Shown: positions 41,701 to 53,347, counted from the stretch's first letter. The stretch: 64,000 nucleotides of DNA from Aquila chrysaetos chrysaetos (GCF_900496995.4 NC_044022.1:19854938-19918937), one strand, 5' to 3'. Notes: generated by a model not told the origin, from the letters alone. Numbers and translations: made by a program.

Positions 41701-44700
41701 ACAGATTGCTTAAGAGGCAGCCAGCTCCAGATGGAAGACTGCAGCCACTACCCAAAGTGCAGCTTCTGAGAACTGCACTCACTGAGTTTGATTAAAAATG
41801 GCAGTAGGCAGTACGAGACATTGTGCCCAAGAGGCTGATGAGAGCTCCAGGCTGAAGGCTCTAGTCAGCAGCTTTGATCCTTTAGCTCAGAGAAACTTTC
41901 TACAGTGAATTGCAGCTGATGGCTTAGGACGAGGAGAACAAACTCACATTGGAAGGAAGGGCCAAAACCCACCTTGCTGCCTTCCGCTTGAAATACATGG
42001 CACATGTCTTTGACTTTACCTTATATGTGCACGTGTATCACATGCTTTTGTCGATCTCTCAAAGATGACTTATCTCAGGGTGGCTTTTTTTTTTTTAAAT
42101 ATGCTTTTTTGTGGTTTTGGAAGTCCATTTAAAGTAAAACAAGCTCCTCTGCCACAGATCTCCCCTGGGGAGGAGAAAAAAGGCACAACAGATGTTAGTT
42201 ATTGTACAGATGTTAGTCTGCTTAATATACTCCTGGAAGTATTCAGGAACTATGGCAATGAGTAAAGTACAAAGGCAAAACAGGACACATGGGCTAAAAC
42301 CCACTTCCTTCTCAGCAGCACCTTAAGGTCATTAGTGATTACAGAGACAGGACAGCAAACCCAACCCTTTAGCAAAGAGAGACTGTAATTCACAGGGTAG
42401 TTTCTAACCAAAAGCATTTAATGTCATTCGAGGTGGTAAATCAGCACCTGATGGTTTTATGCTTTTGAGTCCGACAAGATTGTGCGTTTCTGAAAGCCCT
42501 TCTGTCATGCCTTGAATTTCCATCCTCTAGGCAATAGCTTTATTTTCCCAAACTTGGATATTCCATGTGAAACCAAGTCAGTTGCTTTACTGGTAAGAAG
42601 CCAGGGGATTTTAAGAGTCATGCTCCACCCACCACACATTCATGGAGTTGTTTTGAGTGCTCATCCTGTCTGAATTATTTCCTGGGGACAGGAAGATACA
42701 GGATAGTCTGAGGATATCCTCCTGTGTGAACAGCAGTGTGGGCACTAGCCTCTTTGGGATTTCACTGATGTGTTTCTATTCCTGGTTTTACGCCTGACAG
42801 ACTGTGGGACTCCAGCCCGGTTAGCTGGTCCTATTAGTTTTGTTTCCTCTTATAATCTTTGCTTCCTCCATTTAAGTTGGAAGTTCGTGAGGGCAGGGAC
42901 TGCCTTGAATACAATGCTGTGCAAAGATGACAAGTGAGGCCCAAATTTTGTTACAAGTACTACTACATTTAATTAAATATTCAAGCTCATAAAAACCATT
43001 GCAGCAGTAGAGTACCACTAAAAAAAATACAAACTCACACACTGTTTATGGCATAGCAGGGGAGACACAGAACCAGAAATGAAAGCTAAAAAATAAATTT
43101 TTAAAAAAGTCTCCCTCCCTGACACTGTTCTTGTTGCTGTTTCCTGCTATTGCATATTTACGTGCATCATAGCCTGCCACAACTGAGGCTTCATCTCACC
43201 GACAGCTGGTAAGATTCTCTCAGTTTGTCCCTGCTCATTTAGTGCAGAAGGAAAGAAAAGAAAAAAAAAAAAAAAACAAACAAGAAAATCAAGGTTAGCT
43301 TTATCTTTTCCATTTTAAACGCAAGGAATGAGGTGTTTCCTTGCTTTCTAGGCTGATACTTGTGCAAGGGACAGCAGAGACTGAGGATTAGCACCAGTCT
43401 GTTGAAATGCATGATCATTTGATGCTCTGTGGAAGAGCAGGAAGATCTAAACTGCACCTTCTTGCATCAGGCTCTGTAACCCACTAACTTCAAAGTCCTA
43501 TACATAAATAATGTAAGAAAACTGAAGAGATGGACTCTGTCATTGTAATCTTCCACACTCCCCATAATTCAGAGGTTTTGTTCACCAGATTTAATTTTAT
43601 TTCTTTAATCTGTCACATTTAACAAAACATACAGACATAACAATATGCATGTTTTTTGCCTACTAATTAATTCCAACTTCTGTTCTACTCATGATGGTCT
43701 AGAGCAACTGTTACCAGTTTTTCCTTGGTTGGAATTAGCTTTCAGCCAAACATGCTCCCCAAAACAAATGCAGGCTTAAGATCCTTGTAGTGGAAGGATC
43801 TCTTCCATTGCAACTATGTCCTTGTGAACACAGCCTTTGACTAGAATCATGCTTTCTGTATTTTACTGAAGCTTCTTTTCTGCAGAAACCATGTCACCTG
43901 CTCTTGGGAGGCTGCAACTGTTTAAGGAAGTCTGCTTTTAGCACTCATTTATCACTTCAGTGATTAAAAAGCACTGACAAGGAAAACCCCAGACAGGAAC
44001 TCTACACCAGCCTTGAGTCACACAGTTTGGACATGGCACTTGAAAAGATCAAGAACATTTAAACAGCTACAGGATATGCTGTAGGAAAGCATCAGGCTAC
44101 TCAGGTCAACCCTTGTTAGAAACGAACAGTTCCCAAACAGTATATGATGAAATGTTATTTTTATGCTGGAAACTTCAGCAGTTAACAAGAACACAAACAA
44201 ATTGGTTTCAACTTCCACATACTATTAGTCATTTTGTGCTGCAATCGAAACTCCAGATTCTGTTTACCATGTAATAATGAAGTCCATAAACACAGTTAGG
44301 CTTTAATTACTTAGGTCTAAAATCCTCCAGCAGTCACAGTGAAGATGCAATTCCTTGTTAAAATTCCTCCAGTTGGAAGGACAGTCTGAGAGGTCCCACA
44401 GTCCTCCCAACATTTTCTACCCCCGACTTGAGGGTCGCAAAGCTCCAGCACAAGGGAGAGAATGGGTGACCAAGGCAGGAGATGGCAGGAATTGCTTCGA
44501 TCAGTTTTACTGCTGATGCTCCTCAACCATGCTCTCCATTCCCCTGCCACTCCGTTCTACTCCAAGCAATGGATAGGCTTGTGCTACTGAGAATGAATCA
44601 GCTATGTAAATTTATAACAAACTACTACGGCAATAAACACACCAAATGTTCACATCATTGATGCTTCCATTCAAGGCATTATTATCCTTGTGAAATTCTT

Positions 44701-47700
44701 CCACAGGACAAGGGATGGGGCAAGGCATGGGGAACAACAGGTCAGAGCTATATTTCAAAGTGCATTATTTCATAAGGCTGAAATAAGCACAAAGAAGGTG
44801 TACTACACCAGCAAAAACAAAGTTACCCTTGTGAAAGGTCTCTCAGACCCTTAACAGGCAAAGGCCTGTAATTTTTTCCATTTGCCTTTCAGATTGAATT
44901 ACAAATCCATCACATTTGGAGGATTAACTTCAGAGGAGAGGAAAAAAAAAATCAGACATGAACCTTCAATATGTCACAGATTAAGCAGTATAAAAACATT
45001 AGTTTCACTGAGAAGGTCTTAAAGTTTTGAGTAGGACTCATTGTTCAAACAAAAGACTTCAGAACATAAGTTTGATCTTCTCCAATCAAAACAGTTTTCA
45101 CTTGAAAGGCTTCCTCAGTCTTTTTTTTTTTTTTTTTTAAACAAAGACATGGGGAAGAAAAGCATTTCAGATTCAAGACAATATTTTGATTTAGTCAAAT
45201 TAAATATTTAGAACACCTTTACCCTTCCCCAAAAAGGGTTAGAACTTTCTACTTTGCCTAATATTTTTAAAGGTTCAACTCAAGTTGCAGTTGTTTCACT
45301 TCCCAGATTTTCAGAGCTACAAACAAATTTGCTCTGTTCTCTCGTTCTCTCAGCCTTAGTTCAACCACTATTATTTGTATTTTATTTTCTACAGCTAATC
45401 CCACACAAGACAGAGGATCCAAGGAAGAAGAGACAGATGTAGTGAAAGCAAACAGGAAAACTGTCCTGTCATCCACCTGGATATTCTTCTGATTAGACAA
45501 AGCACAGGCAAAATGGCAAAAGCTCAGTCCAGGGATGGCAGTTTATTTGTATTAAAAGGCACTGAATAACTACATACAGTCCAGTGCTACGGATTTTATA
45601 CATGCCACTGTGGATCACTTATTAAACAGCCAATTCAGATGAGAGGGAGGTAGGGAAGAAAAGTTTCAGAAAACAAAGCATCAAAGCAGCCATTAGTCAT
45701 ACAGCCCTTTTACAATAGCAAAAATACCACAGAGCAACTGCTACTTTGGCAAGTTTGCAACAAACGCATCTGAACACTGAAGAACTGTCTGCTTGCAAGC
45801 CTCTGAGACATTGGTAGACTGGATGATAGGGAGAGTAGCAGCATTCAGGGAAATAACATCCATGGCTCCCTGCAGGTGAAAGTTTTTCGACAGATTGCTC
45901 TACAACAGAAACATCCAGGTCTCGTCACAGCCATTACAAAAGTTCTACAGTGGCTCAAAAGCTCTAGCAAACATATGGATAAACAGTGGGTCTTTATACC
46001 AGTGCAGTTAGCACCCAGAATTGAGCTGGACTACAGATGCTTTTCTTCTCATAGCAAAGCAACAGTTTTCTCACCTAAATAGAGGCGCTCAGATTTTTAT
46101 CCAAAAAGATTTTTCTTTTTCTATTTTCCTTTTTCCACTTAAAAATAGGCAAGAACATTTTGTGATAAACTACCCCATTCAGAACAGACTCTGAACGACT
46201 CCACAGACATTGCTAAAAGCCATTTGCCATCATCTTGTAGGACAGGAGCTCCTGCTTAGGAGTCGAGGGAACTCTACATTCCCCCCCGGTAGCAGTGACT
46301 TGCAGGACTGCAAACTGTACACTTGTAGGTGGCCAGCGATTTATCACTGTATAGGAAACACTACATAAAAGCCAGCACTTCCAGAGCAGCATGTGGTTCT
46401 GAACAGCTTTTGTAGGAGACTCCCATTTTCAGGGAGTCACGCAGTAGGGCAAAGCAAGCTGCTGCTTTGAGGCATAAATCAAATGTTTTGTTAATGCTAG
46501 TTTTGCTTTCACCCACTTCCTCTAGTTCAGTCTGGCCTCAGTCCAAGCCCTGCCGAAGTCAAAGGGTCTGATGCCCATCACTTTCTGTTCCTGTTGTCTT
46601 GAAAGGAAGTTCCTGCATGGAAACTACCATCTAAGCCTACCTCTGACTTGTTTTTTCACGCTAAGTCCCTTGGTGGATTCGTTTTAGAAAAGTTTTTTTT
46701 GCCTCACAATGCAAGAAAACTTACTCCCTTTCAAAGCAGAATAAATTAACTAGGAATGAAAGGAGATGCACCAAGTGTGTCCGCATCAGCAGTCAGAGGG
46801 AGAAGCTAGCGCACAGTATCATAGCTATCTGCATACTCACATCCCATGCAGGCAGGCCTTTCAGTGAAGCCTCTTCTCTTCAGGAAAGAGACACACTTCT
46901 CAGATCTTACTCCACAAAGACCTTTTCCAGATAAATGTTACCGGATCGCTCTCACTTTAAGCCTGACACAAGGGTAAACTTGTACGTGAACTTTGTATCT
47001 TGGCTGTAGGAGTGAATAATGGAAAAAGCTGTTATGTCAATTTGAAGATAGACTCAACAGCCCAAAACAATCACAAGTTTTGTTCTTTGCTTACTATACG
47101 CATTTGGAGAACAGCAACGACACCACAGCAAAACTGACAGTATTAATGCCACTTGGCAGTAGCACTGTAACAGCGCTGAGTATCAGGAAATACTCCATGC
47201 GCAGTAGGGCTGAACTAAAGCATAGAGACAGCAACTAAAAATTGAAAATAAAGAAAATTATCCCCCTACACCACAGGCAAGGAGGACAGTATCCACTGAC
47301 TGTGCTTAGAAGAAATGCCATTCCCATTCTTCTACCCATATTTAATTCTCTGAACTCACATGCCTGGAAAACAAAGAAATGAACCATTTTGCAAGTATAT
47401 GGAAGATGACCAAGTACAGCCTGGTTTTCCCCATTAAATTTCTTACAAGTTTCACTGCTTTAAATATAAAATCTAAATATTCCAGAATGTGTGAAATAAA
47501 ATTAAGGTATTACTTCAGTTTTTGAAGATTTAAAATGAAATAATCAAGTGTGATCTCTAGTCTCTCACCAATTTGGCATAACGTCACAGATTATCTGCAC
47601 AGTCTGCAACTTCTTATGCTGTTGGCTGGTCTTGATCTCCTCAAAGTCAGATGAAGAATTCAATACAGAACACATTAGCATCAAATTCCATTTTGAACTT

Positions 47701-49105
47701 CATTTTCCTCCCTATCGTCCCACACAGCCCCCCACCCCAAAATCCAAGATACTCAGATCTAAGACTTTGATTCAACTGCTAGAAGCTCATGGGCAGTTGG
47801 TACAAGTCAAAATAACTTAAATCCTGTTAACTTCATTGATCTCATGCACATCCAGCTTGTAAACAGCTTGCTACTTCAGCCATATGCAGTTTTGTTTATT
47901 GTTGAGTCCTTTGGACCTTCTTTAATCAAGACAGTCTATCAGAAATCCTTCAGTGGCCTATTACAACTTTTAATGATTAAAGCTAGTGAGATAAACAATG
48001 CTTATTTTCAGAGAGAGTAGTGATCATTGATCCTTTTTGTAGTCTCTAGTATTAACTGCTCACTTGAAGGAAGAGGCTGCAAGTTGTGAGGAAATTAAGT
48101 GTTTCCTGCTTAATTTGAGAAGCTGATGTCTGTATTGTGACCCACAGATAAGTAGTGCATAAAAATAAAAATTCACTGACAAGCTTTAGTAAGTACTTCC
48201 CTGTTTTCCTGTCCACTGAATAAGAGCTATTGTTTCTGCTTATAGACCTGGTTTATAGCTTACAGCTCCTGTTTTAAATCACACTATGAAGTCAGAGTAA
48301 GAGCTGCCAAGTACTCTTGTACTACTTGATGAGTAAAACATATATTCCAAGTAATTCACCTCAGAGACAAGCATCAGCATCACTTCTTCTCTAACCACTG
48401 ACATAACTTTTAATTGGTACCAAGGGGCTCTGTAAAAAGCACTTTGTTTTTTCCTTCACCGGAAGTTAAAAGTGCTATGGTATTACGGTGCCAGACATGA
48501 AAAACAAACCCATCTTAACCATTCCTGACATCTGTTACTATTCCGGGACACCAACCTGAGTCACAATAAGATACTGAAAAAGCTGCTAACCAGAATTAAA
48601 CGCAATAATCTCAATCTGTCATAACTTTACAAGCAAGTTTTAGGCCCATGGTTGAAAACTACTCCATTACCATTAAAAGCACTTATACATAAAACTGTTA
48701 TACATACGTTTTTAGTGACACACATTTACATGCAACAGTGAAAACTTCAAATACTGAAAAATACTGAATTGGATTAAAGATACGTTGTTCTGTAATTGTT
48801 AGATTCCTTCTTGTGAGTGCAACATGCAACATTTGCTTAAGAGCAAAACTACACCTTTAGTTTGGATTAATTTGATGAATTAAGACAGCATCGTCATCAA
48901 AAAGGTGATCCAACCTCTTCACCACACTTTCCTTTACTCTGTGCATTCATGCAGCGACCTGACTGAAGTCAAGTTGTTTTTTGATGTAGTACTGATTTTC
49001 AGTTAGAGCAGGAAAATTCTGGGGTTCACTGGCTTTCTCTAAACTGGCCCTTCCTGTAAACAGAAAGAACCATGTCTGGAAAAAACATATGTGTGTGTGT
49101 GTGTG

Positions 49106-49140
<35 letters not shown>

Positions 49141-52100
49141 TTGCTTCTCCTATGCAGTCCTTCTCAAATTCTGTTTTCTGGCTTGAAATTTGCATTCTAA
49201 TTTTCACACCTTCAATCAAGACTTTCATTTTCTATGCCTCAGAATTTCAGTCTGTAACACAAAATAAGGTATTAAAGACACCTAATCTAGCCAGAAAAAA
49301 ATCAAATTGCTTTACTTTTTAAACTTCATTACTTTGAAGCTTCAGCATAGATTCCTTTTATGTACACACAATATGAAGTGCAGATGTGTTTTAGAGCACA
49401 AAGACTTGCATATGAATTTACTAAGCTATGAAATACTGACATAGGTATGAAATCTAGGAATTTATTAAATGCAATCAGAACCCATCTTCTGGAAAAAATG
49501 ACAGTTGACGTATTAGTTCAAAAGACAATCCGATTGAAAGACCAGGCTCAGTAACTTGCTGAACAAAAGTTAATTTGTACTTGTTACATTGGTTCTTAGA
49601 CAAATTCCTAGCAGTTCACAAAGCAAGTGATGTGCTTACAAAGTGGGATTGGGGTGAAGGGTCCACCAGCACATTAAGTCTCACACAGCCATCAATTATC
49701 AAATTGAGCAAACAGTACCACATCCACTCTCTTTTCTAAGAGAACAGTTTATCACTGAGAAGCCTTCAAATATCAGGAAATTTAAGGCACCATCCTCTCA
49801 GCAGTACTGCACTTAAAGCACCACAAGTTCTCAGGCTATGGTTTTTTGTAATGCTGGCACATGCATTGAAGATGGGAATGTAGAGGTGCGAGACAAGGCT
49901 CCCCAATGGTCAGAAAAGCTGCCTGACTCCAGACCCTCCCCACTGTGCTATAAGATTATTTCTACTTGGGCAGAGAGTAGATGGCTCTTGGATGCCTCAC
50001 CAAGTGCTTCCAACAAATTCGAATTTTGGTCACAGATGCAGCTGCCTACAAAGAAGCCATTCAGTGGTGGTCTTCCTGCAGCTCTATACATCCTCGACAT
50101 CATTCTCTCTGTAAAGTTTAGTTTTGGATGGATTAATTTAACACACAAATCACAAGCAACCTTTTAGCAAGCAAGCTTCTAAAGCAGAAGTGAGAATAGT
50201 CTTGCCTACTGAAGTCATGCTAGTACATCTGAAGAGCTGAAAAGGAGACCAACTTCCCCAATACACAGTTTGTTGATGTAAAGATGTGGGTGACGGCAGA
50301 GTTTGTCCTTCAAGGGCCATCTACTAATCTAGGTCAGCATGAGGTACCTTTATACTGGGGTAATTTCATTCATGCATTGGAGGAGTAGAGGGCTGAAAGG
50401 CATCAAGTACTTTTGACAGGGGGGTGGCGCGTGTAGGGGAATCACACCCCCAAGCCAAAATAGTAAGAGTTGTTAAGGACATACACAGGCCAGTATGCAA
50501 AAGCTAAGATCCTAGTCACACTGACACAGGCGTTACTTGACTTATTTCTCAATATTCTAGACTTTAGCCCCATTGTCCGGGATGTCTGATACTTAAAATG
50601 GTAAACAGGAGGAAGTTCAGCAGAAATGAGTGTTGAGCTGAACTCTGAGCCTGTTATTTCTCCATCTTTATGAAAGCAAACTTAAATATCATAGCTTTCA
50701 GTAAAGGCTGACACAAAACCATCAAGCAACACTACAGATGTATAGGCCTTCATGCCAAGACACTCCATTTAGATGTTGTAATTCCACATGAAAATTCTCA
50801 GCTTCTGAAATTCACTCCTCCAGTGTGCAACATTAATCGATTGTTTGCAGTGCTCGAGAGGTATTTTTAAGCAACAGAATTCATGCAAGAAATCTACTTA
50901 GACTTTTCAAAGTTTTCTTTTGTGGAAGTATTAAATATTTAAAGACTCTATTCAAAAAGATTTTTTAATATAAATAGGTATAAGAAATGTTTCCTTTGTG
51001 ATGGCATAGTATTTTGCCATGTTATGAAGCAATTTTTATATTGTATGATTTTATATAATAGTTTCAACTGATCTTGAAAGCCATCAAAGGAAGAAACAAG
51101 AACCAAAACAGGAACTTTAGCTAAGAAGAAAGATTCAGCAGCACAGAACAGAAGCAGATGATTCATGCCGTAAGCTACTATAACATAAATAATTAAGCTT
51201 CAACAATCCTGAGATGTGGCAGAGTATCACCACCCCTATTTAATATGTTAATCATGGTATTTATGTTCCACTACAGAGTCATAATGTAATTACAAATTCC
51301 CAGACAGCAGCCTCAGTGCACATTTCATAAGGCCTGAAGAATTTGCCCGTCCATTCTGCATGCTATGCTACTGAAAAAAAGCAGTCTTCTGCCCTCACTG
51401 TGATTAGACCTCTTATGCTAACCCTGTACCTTGTACCTTTCAAGTGTCAGGCAGCAGCACCCAAATTTTTGATGAATACAAAAAAATACATGAATATACA
51501 CGCATGTCCCACCACGTTCAACAACACTAGTAAGTCTTTGGACAAGGAAAGCAAGGATTTCAAGGGCTATGAATAGGATCTCTCTTTCCCGCAGCAGCCA
51601 CTCTCAGCCAACATGATTTTGCTTGTAGCATAAGGGGAAAAGAACATGGAGGAGACTGAAGGGAGCAAGATGTGGCATCAACTTTACAACAAGATGTTAC
51701 TGGGACTCTCCCCTCCCTTCTCTCAACATCTGTCTACCTCCCAAAACCCACAGATTTCGGGTACACAGCAGCTCTGCCTCTTTGCTGACAATGGGAGGGC
51801 ACATGAGCTGTCTCTGCTGATAGCAGAGGAAAATAACCAGGTGATATCACAACCCAGAGAAGGGATGAGGACAGAGGTGTCACAGCATGGTGATAAAGGG
51901 TGGTTCAGACTACGGCACAGAATTAGTATCACTGATACTATGATAGCAATGTGTAACAACCGATGTGCCAGAACAATTAAGTGTCACGCTTAGAGTTACA
52001 ACACTACCGCAGGATTGATATCCTGGCCAACACTGACCACACATTGCAGAACGTATCTGCAGTACGTTACCAAAATAAGCTTCAGGGCTATCAGAGGAGT

Positions 52101-53347
52101 TAATGGAGGGACCCAAATCTCAAATCACTAAAATCACAAAATTTGATGTGCCTGCTTTGCTCATTCCGTCCTAAGTTCACCTTCTACAAAGTTGAAACAG
52201 TAGATGTTCAATCCACATATCATCCAAGATGGCTGTGAATTAAACACCTTTTCCTTCCTACCACTCCCTACATAGACCAGGGCATGAAATTCAGATGCAG
52301 ACTACAAGCCTGATTCTAATCAAACCAAGGGAATACTAGGAAAGTGTCCTCTCCCCTTACTGTGCCTCCCAGTAAGAGGAACCATTACTTCCCCTGCAAA
52401 ATCAGGTACAGCACGGGTGAAGAGGCAGATGTTCCCCAACACATACAAAGGAACTGTTGACCGTTTTTTTGAAAACCTATGAACAAATACAGTTCCAAGT
52501 TTTCTGCAAGGGGACCACACCAGCACTTGTAGCCAACCTTGCGGAGCCCTCTGTTCTGTCCACGTGCAATGGATTTTGCCAACAAGTTGCAAACAAAATT
52601 GTTGGAGCAGACAGGAAAACAAAGCTCAGGTTAGTAACAGAAGCCTGTTCCATATTTAAAACAAAGAAAAATCACACAACTGCTATTTGCAAGTGTGGTA
52701 CAACCGAGGTCCGTGCCCCTCCTCTGCCAACACGCTGTGCAGTATGCTTTGGAATACAGACTTTGGTGCGAGGAGACGGCGTACGGACACAACAGAGCAG
52801 ACTCCCTGTCACTTCAGGTAGCTAGAATATTCAAGACCTGGAACATTTTACCAAAGAGACTAAACACTGCAGCCTCCAGAAATCCGCAAAAACGTAGTAC
52901 TGCCCACCCTGCGCCTCAGCGAGACGCAGGATAAAAGAAAATGCCCCCCCCCCCGAACCCCCACGGAACCTCCCTGCCCGAGCCGCCCTCGGACCACCGG
53001 TTCCTCAGAGCAGCCGCGCTCGGCCGGGCTAAGCCCAAACCCCTCAGAGACGGCCACCGCCACCGCCAGCACCGGCACCGGCCTCCCCGCCCGGATTTCC
53101 CCTCACCGCCGGCCCGGCTCCGCTGAGGAGAGCCCGGCGGGGAAGGGCGACCGCCCGCCTCTCCGTGAAGCGGCGCTACCCGCTGCGCGGCCTGAGGGAA
53201 GGCGGGAGCTCCTACCTGCTGCCTGAGGTAACGCGTCAGGTAAAGGGCGGGAGGCGGCGCGGCGGCGGCTCCCCGGCGGCGGCGGGGAGGGGTGGGCAGG
53301 GCGGCGGGACCGCCGAGCGGCAGGAGGAGGAGGAGAAGCCGCAGCAT
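23538..53347 (-). CDS. PRCP: PRCP, lysosomal Pro-X carboxypeptidase (whole spliced gene, nine coding exons)
   Basis: PRCP is a serine carboxypeptidase of family S28. It removes a C-terminal residue that follows proline (for example from angiotensin II/III and alpha-MSH) and is found in lysosomes and at the cell surface. Nine exons join as 53347-53216, 37371-37231, 36102-36001, 35675-35494, 34766-34609, 33275-33103, 30919-30755, 28318-28131 and 23742-23538, giving 1,446 nt or 481 residues plus stop. Human PRCP has 496 residues; the difference is mostly in the N-terminal signal/propeptide. The nucleophile motif GGSYGG places Ser167; Asp419 lies in LDPWS and His444 in GAHHLD, equivalent to the human Ser179/Asp430/His455 triad. 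NxS/T sequons occur at N53, N89, N121 and N429, plus NYS in exon 7 and NIS in exon 8. All introns are GT/AG and the phases close, so the model is an intact gene. It is head to head with DDIAS. Confidence 0.96.
23743..28130 (-). other. PRCP: PRCP intron 8
   Basis: Donor GTGAGC at 28130, acceptor TTACAG at 23743-23748. AT-rich sequence with no recognised repeat or ORF. Confidence 0.9.
28131..28318 (-). CDS. PRCP: PRCP coding exon 8
   Basis: Residues 352-413 plus two bases of Ser414 (188 nt). Acceptor TTCTTTCAG|GCT, donor TTCAG|GTGAGC. It encodes [36 protein letters not shown] and ISSHSNIVF. These form the return to the hydrolase core just before the catalytic Asp. NIS is a potential glycosylation site. 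Confidence 0.96.
28438..29845 (-). mobile_element. CR1 LINE copy, 5' truncated, with reverse transcriptase domain (PRCP intron 7)
   Basis: Read on the minus strand, the element starts mid reverse transcriptase ([18 protein letters not shown]), keeps one frame for about 270 codons through [19 protein letters not shown] and the catalytic FADDTKLGG, then loses frame near 29,040 and again near 28,850. It ends with the CR1 3' tail at 28,438. It lies in the sense direction of PRCP. Protein identity to the copy at 59,880 is very high across the shared part, so both belong to one fairly young subfamily. Confidence 0.94.
30755..30919 (-). CDS. PRCP: PRCP coding exon 7
   Basis: Residues 297-351 (55 codons, phase 0 to 0). 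Acceptor TTGTTGCAG|GAA, donor TATCAG|GTACGC. It reads [18 protein letters not shown], then [15 protein letters not shown] and [12 protein letters not shown] is a potential glycosylation site. It matches the cap-domain exon of mammalian PRCP (YYNYSG and ETAT are conserved). Confidence 0.95.
30920..33102 (-). other. PRCP: PRCP intron 6
   Basis: Between exons 6 and 7. AT-rich, no recognised repeat or RNA. The smaller introns are 28319-30754 (intron 7, with CR1), 33276-34608 (intron 5, with CR1), 34767-35493 (intron 4), 35676-36000 (intron 3) and 36103-37230 (intron 2). Confidence 0.9.
33103..33275 (-). CDS. PRCP: PRCP coding exon 6
   Basis: 173 nt (two bases plus 57 codons, residues 239-296). 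It encodes [11 protein letters not shown], then [15 protein letters not shown] and [11 protein letters not shown], all typical of the PRCP cap domain. The donor is ATACAG|GTAATT. Two in-frame acceptors compete: TTAAAG|ATG gives T-DAG-LQW, the same length as the human protein, and ATGCAG|GTT six bases further in would delete two residues. The first was chosen on length. Confidence 0.91.
33815..34143 (-). mobile_element. CR1 3' end fragment (PRCP intron 5)
   Basis: About 330 bases matching the last part of the CR1 ORF2 and the 3' tail of the copies at 28,438 and 59,880, on the minus strand, with several substitutions. It begins at the tail (ATTTAGGTTGGAAAAGACC) and ends at the CTACAACCTCCTTTCAGG segment. 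Confidence 0.9.
34141..34225 (-). mobile_element. Second short CR1 tail fragment abutting the first
   Basis: Directly next to the fragment ending at 34,143, the CR1 tail starts again (AATCATTTAGGCTGGAAAA) in the same orientation and runs about 80 bases before losing similarity. This indicates either two insertions at one spot or one insertion into an older copy. Confidence 0.75.
34609..34766 (-). CDS. PRCP: PRCP coding exon 5
   Basis: 158 nt, completing Gly186 and running to the first base of codon 239. Acceptor ATTTGCAG|AGC, donor AACAG|GTAAGA. It encodes [18 protein letters not shown], directly following the catalytic exon as in other PRCP genes, then [16 protein letters not shown] and AINHLSST. 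The cysteines correspond to positions conserved in mammals. This is the start of the helical SKS cap domain. Confidence 0.94.
35040..35215 (+). mobile_element. Ancient MIR/L2- or CR1-L3-like repeat remnant (PRCP intron 4)
   Basis: Phrases such as GAGCCCCTGCCCACAAAAAT, GGAACTAAGGCATTGAAGAG, GACCTGCCTCAAG and CAGGAAGTCTGGTGACC echo the conserved part of old amniote SINE/LINE tails (cancer-free text match, no alignment run). It is diverged and the edges are approximate. Confidence 0.5.
35389..35408. repeat. Perfect 20-base palindrome
   Basis: AATTCAAGCTAGCTTGAATT equals its reverse complement with no spacer. It lies in PRCP intron 4, 86 bases past the exon 4 donor. Confidence 0.95.
35494..35675 (-). 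CDS. PRCP: PRCP coding exon 4 (catalytic serine)
   Basis: Residues 126-186, 182 nt, starting in phase 0 and ending after two bases of the Gly186 codon. Acceptor TGTCTCAG|GAT, donor GTTGG|GTGAGT. It contains [11 protein letters not shown], a conserved helix, and [22 protein letters not shown], in which Ser167 is the predicted nucleophile (human Ser179) in the GxSxGG elbow. Confidence 0.96.
36001..36102 (-). CDS. PRCP: PRCP coding exon 3
   Basis: Residues 92-125 (34 codons, phase 0 to 0). It is too short to show as an ATG-initiated reading frame of its own. Acceptor CAACCAG|GGT, donor TTCAGC|GTAAGT. It reads [10 protein letters not shown], then [15 protein letters not shown], which is one of the most conserved S28 signatures (EHRYYGES). 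It continues exon 2 without a gap (CNNT|GFMWD). Confidence 0.95.
37231..37371 (-). CDS. PRCP: PRCP coding exon 2
   Basis: Residues 45-91 (47 codons, phase 0 to 0). The acceptor is TTCTTACAG|ATT and the donor is ACG|GTATTT. It begins IDHFGFDEN and contains [10 protein letters not shown] and [10 protein letters not shown], which are hallmarks of the S28 N-terminal part of the hydrolase fold. It ends with FCNNT. N53 (NLT) and N89 (NNT) are potential glycosylation sites. Confidence 0.95.
39365..39426. repeat. 31-base tandem duplication that is nearly palindromic
   Basis: Two perfect 31-base copies (39365-39395 and 39396-39426). Each contains AGACTATGCTATAGTATAGTCT-like sequence that is almost its own reverse complement, so each unit can fold into a hairpin. 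Located in PRCP intron 1. Confidence 0.9.
41140..41262 (+). mobile_element. Old CR1 3' end fragment (PRCP intron 1)
   Basis: A diverged CR1 tail on the plus strand: CAGGTCCTGAGCAACCTAAT, GTTAGACCAGATGACA and TTCCAAAACTAAACTATTCTA resemble the standard phrases of an older CR1 subfamily. It is antisense to PRCP. Confidence 0.75.
42880..42990 (+). mobile_element. Ancient LINE tail remnant (PRCP intron 1)
   Basis: TTCGTGAGGGCAGGGACTGC, then AATGCTGTGC and GAGGCCCAAATTTTG, resembles the GGGCAGGGACTG...CAGCGCCTAGCACAATGGGGCCC phrase at the end of old amniote CR1/L3-type elements. It is strongly diverged. Confidence 0.45.
45121..45138. repeat. Poly(T) tract
   Basis: 18 T in PRCP intron 1, that is poly(A) on the transcribed strand. 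Confidence 0.9.
49090..49138. repeat. Compound (GT)n(AT)n microsatellite
   Basis: A GT tract passes through TATGTAT into an uninterrupted AT tract, in PRCP intron 1. Confidence 0.97.
53216..53347 (-). CDS. PRCP: PRCP coding exon 1 (signal peptide and propeptide)
   Basis: This exon encodes residues 1-44. The start is the ATG at 53347, followed by an unbroken leucine run (residues 4-9) that forms the signal peptide core, with likely cleavage near residues 15-17. An Arg-rich stretch (RRRR, residues 22-25) and an Ala/Pro-rich segment follow, then the conserved-type sequence [10 protein letters not shown] before the donor CAG|GTAGGA. Phase 0 joins directly to IDHFGF of exon 2, as in mammals (FQQ-KVDHFGF). 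The exon is very GC-rich because it lies inside the CpG island. No upstream in-frame ATG was preferred because this one starts the hydrophobic core. Confidence 0.9.

Larger units (their letters stand above)
37372..53215 (-). other. PRCP: PRCP intron 1 (15.8 kb)
   Basis: Donor CAG|GTAGGA at 53215, acceptor TTCTTACAG at 37372. AT-rich, with two old LINE fragments (41,140 and 42,880), microsatellites (49,090), the duplicated palindrome (39,365) and a T run (45,121). No ORF of interest was found inside. The last part (52,900-53,215) belongs to the CpG island. Confidence 0.9.

Noticed and set aside
51646-51993. 115-codon ORF in PRCP intron 1
   Set aside because: Considered as a possible nested gene, but it has no recognisable family and no promoter or splice context.
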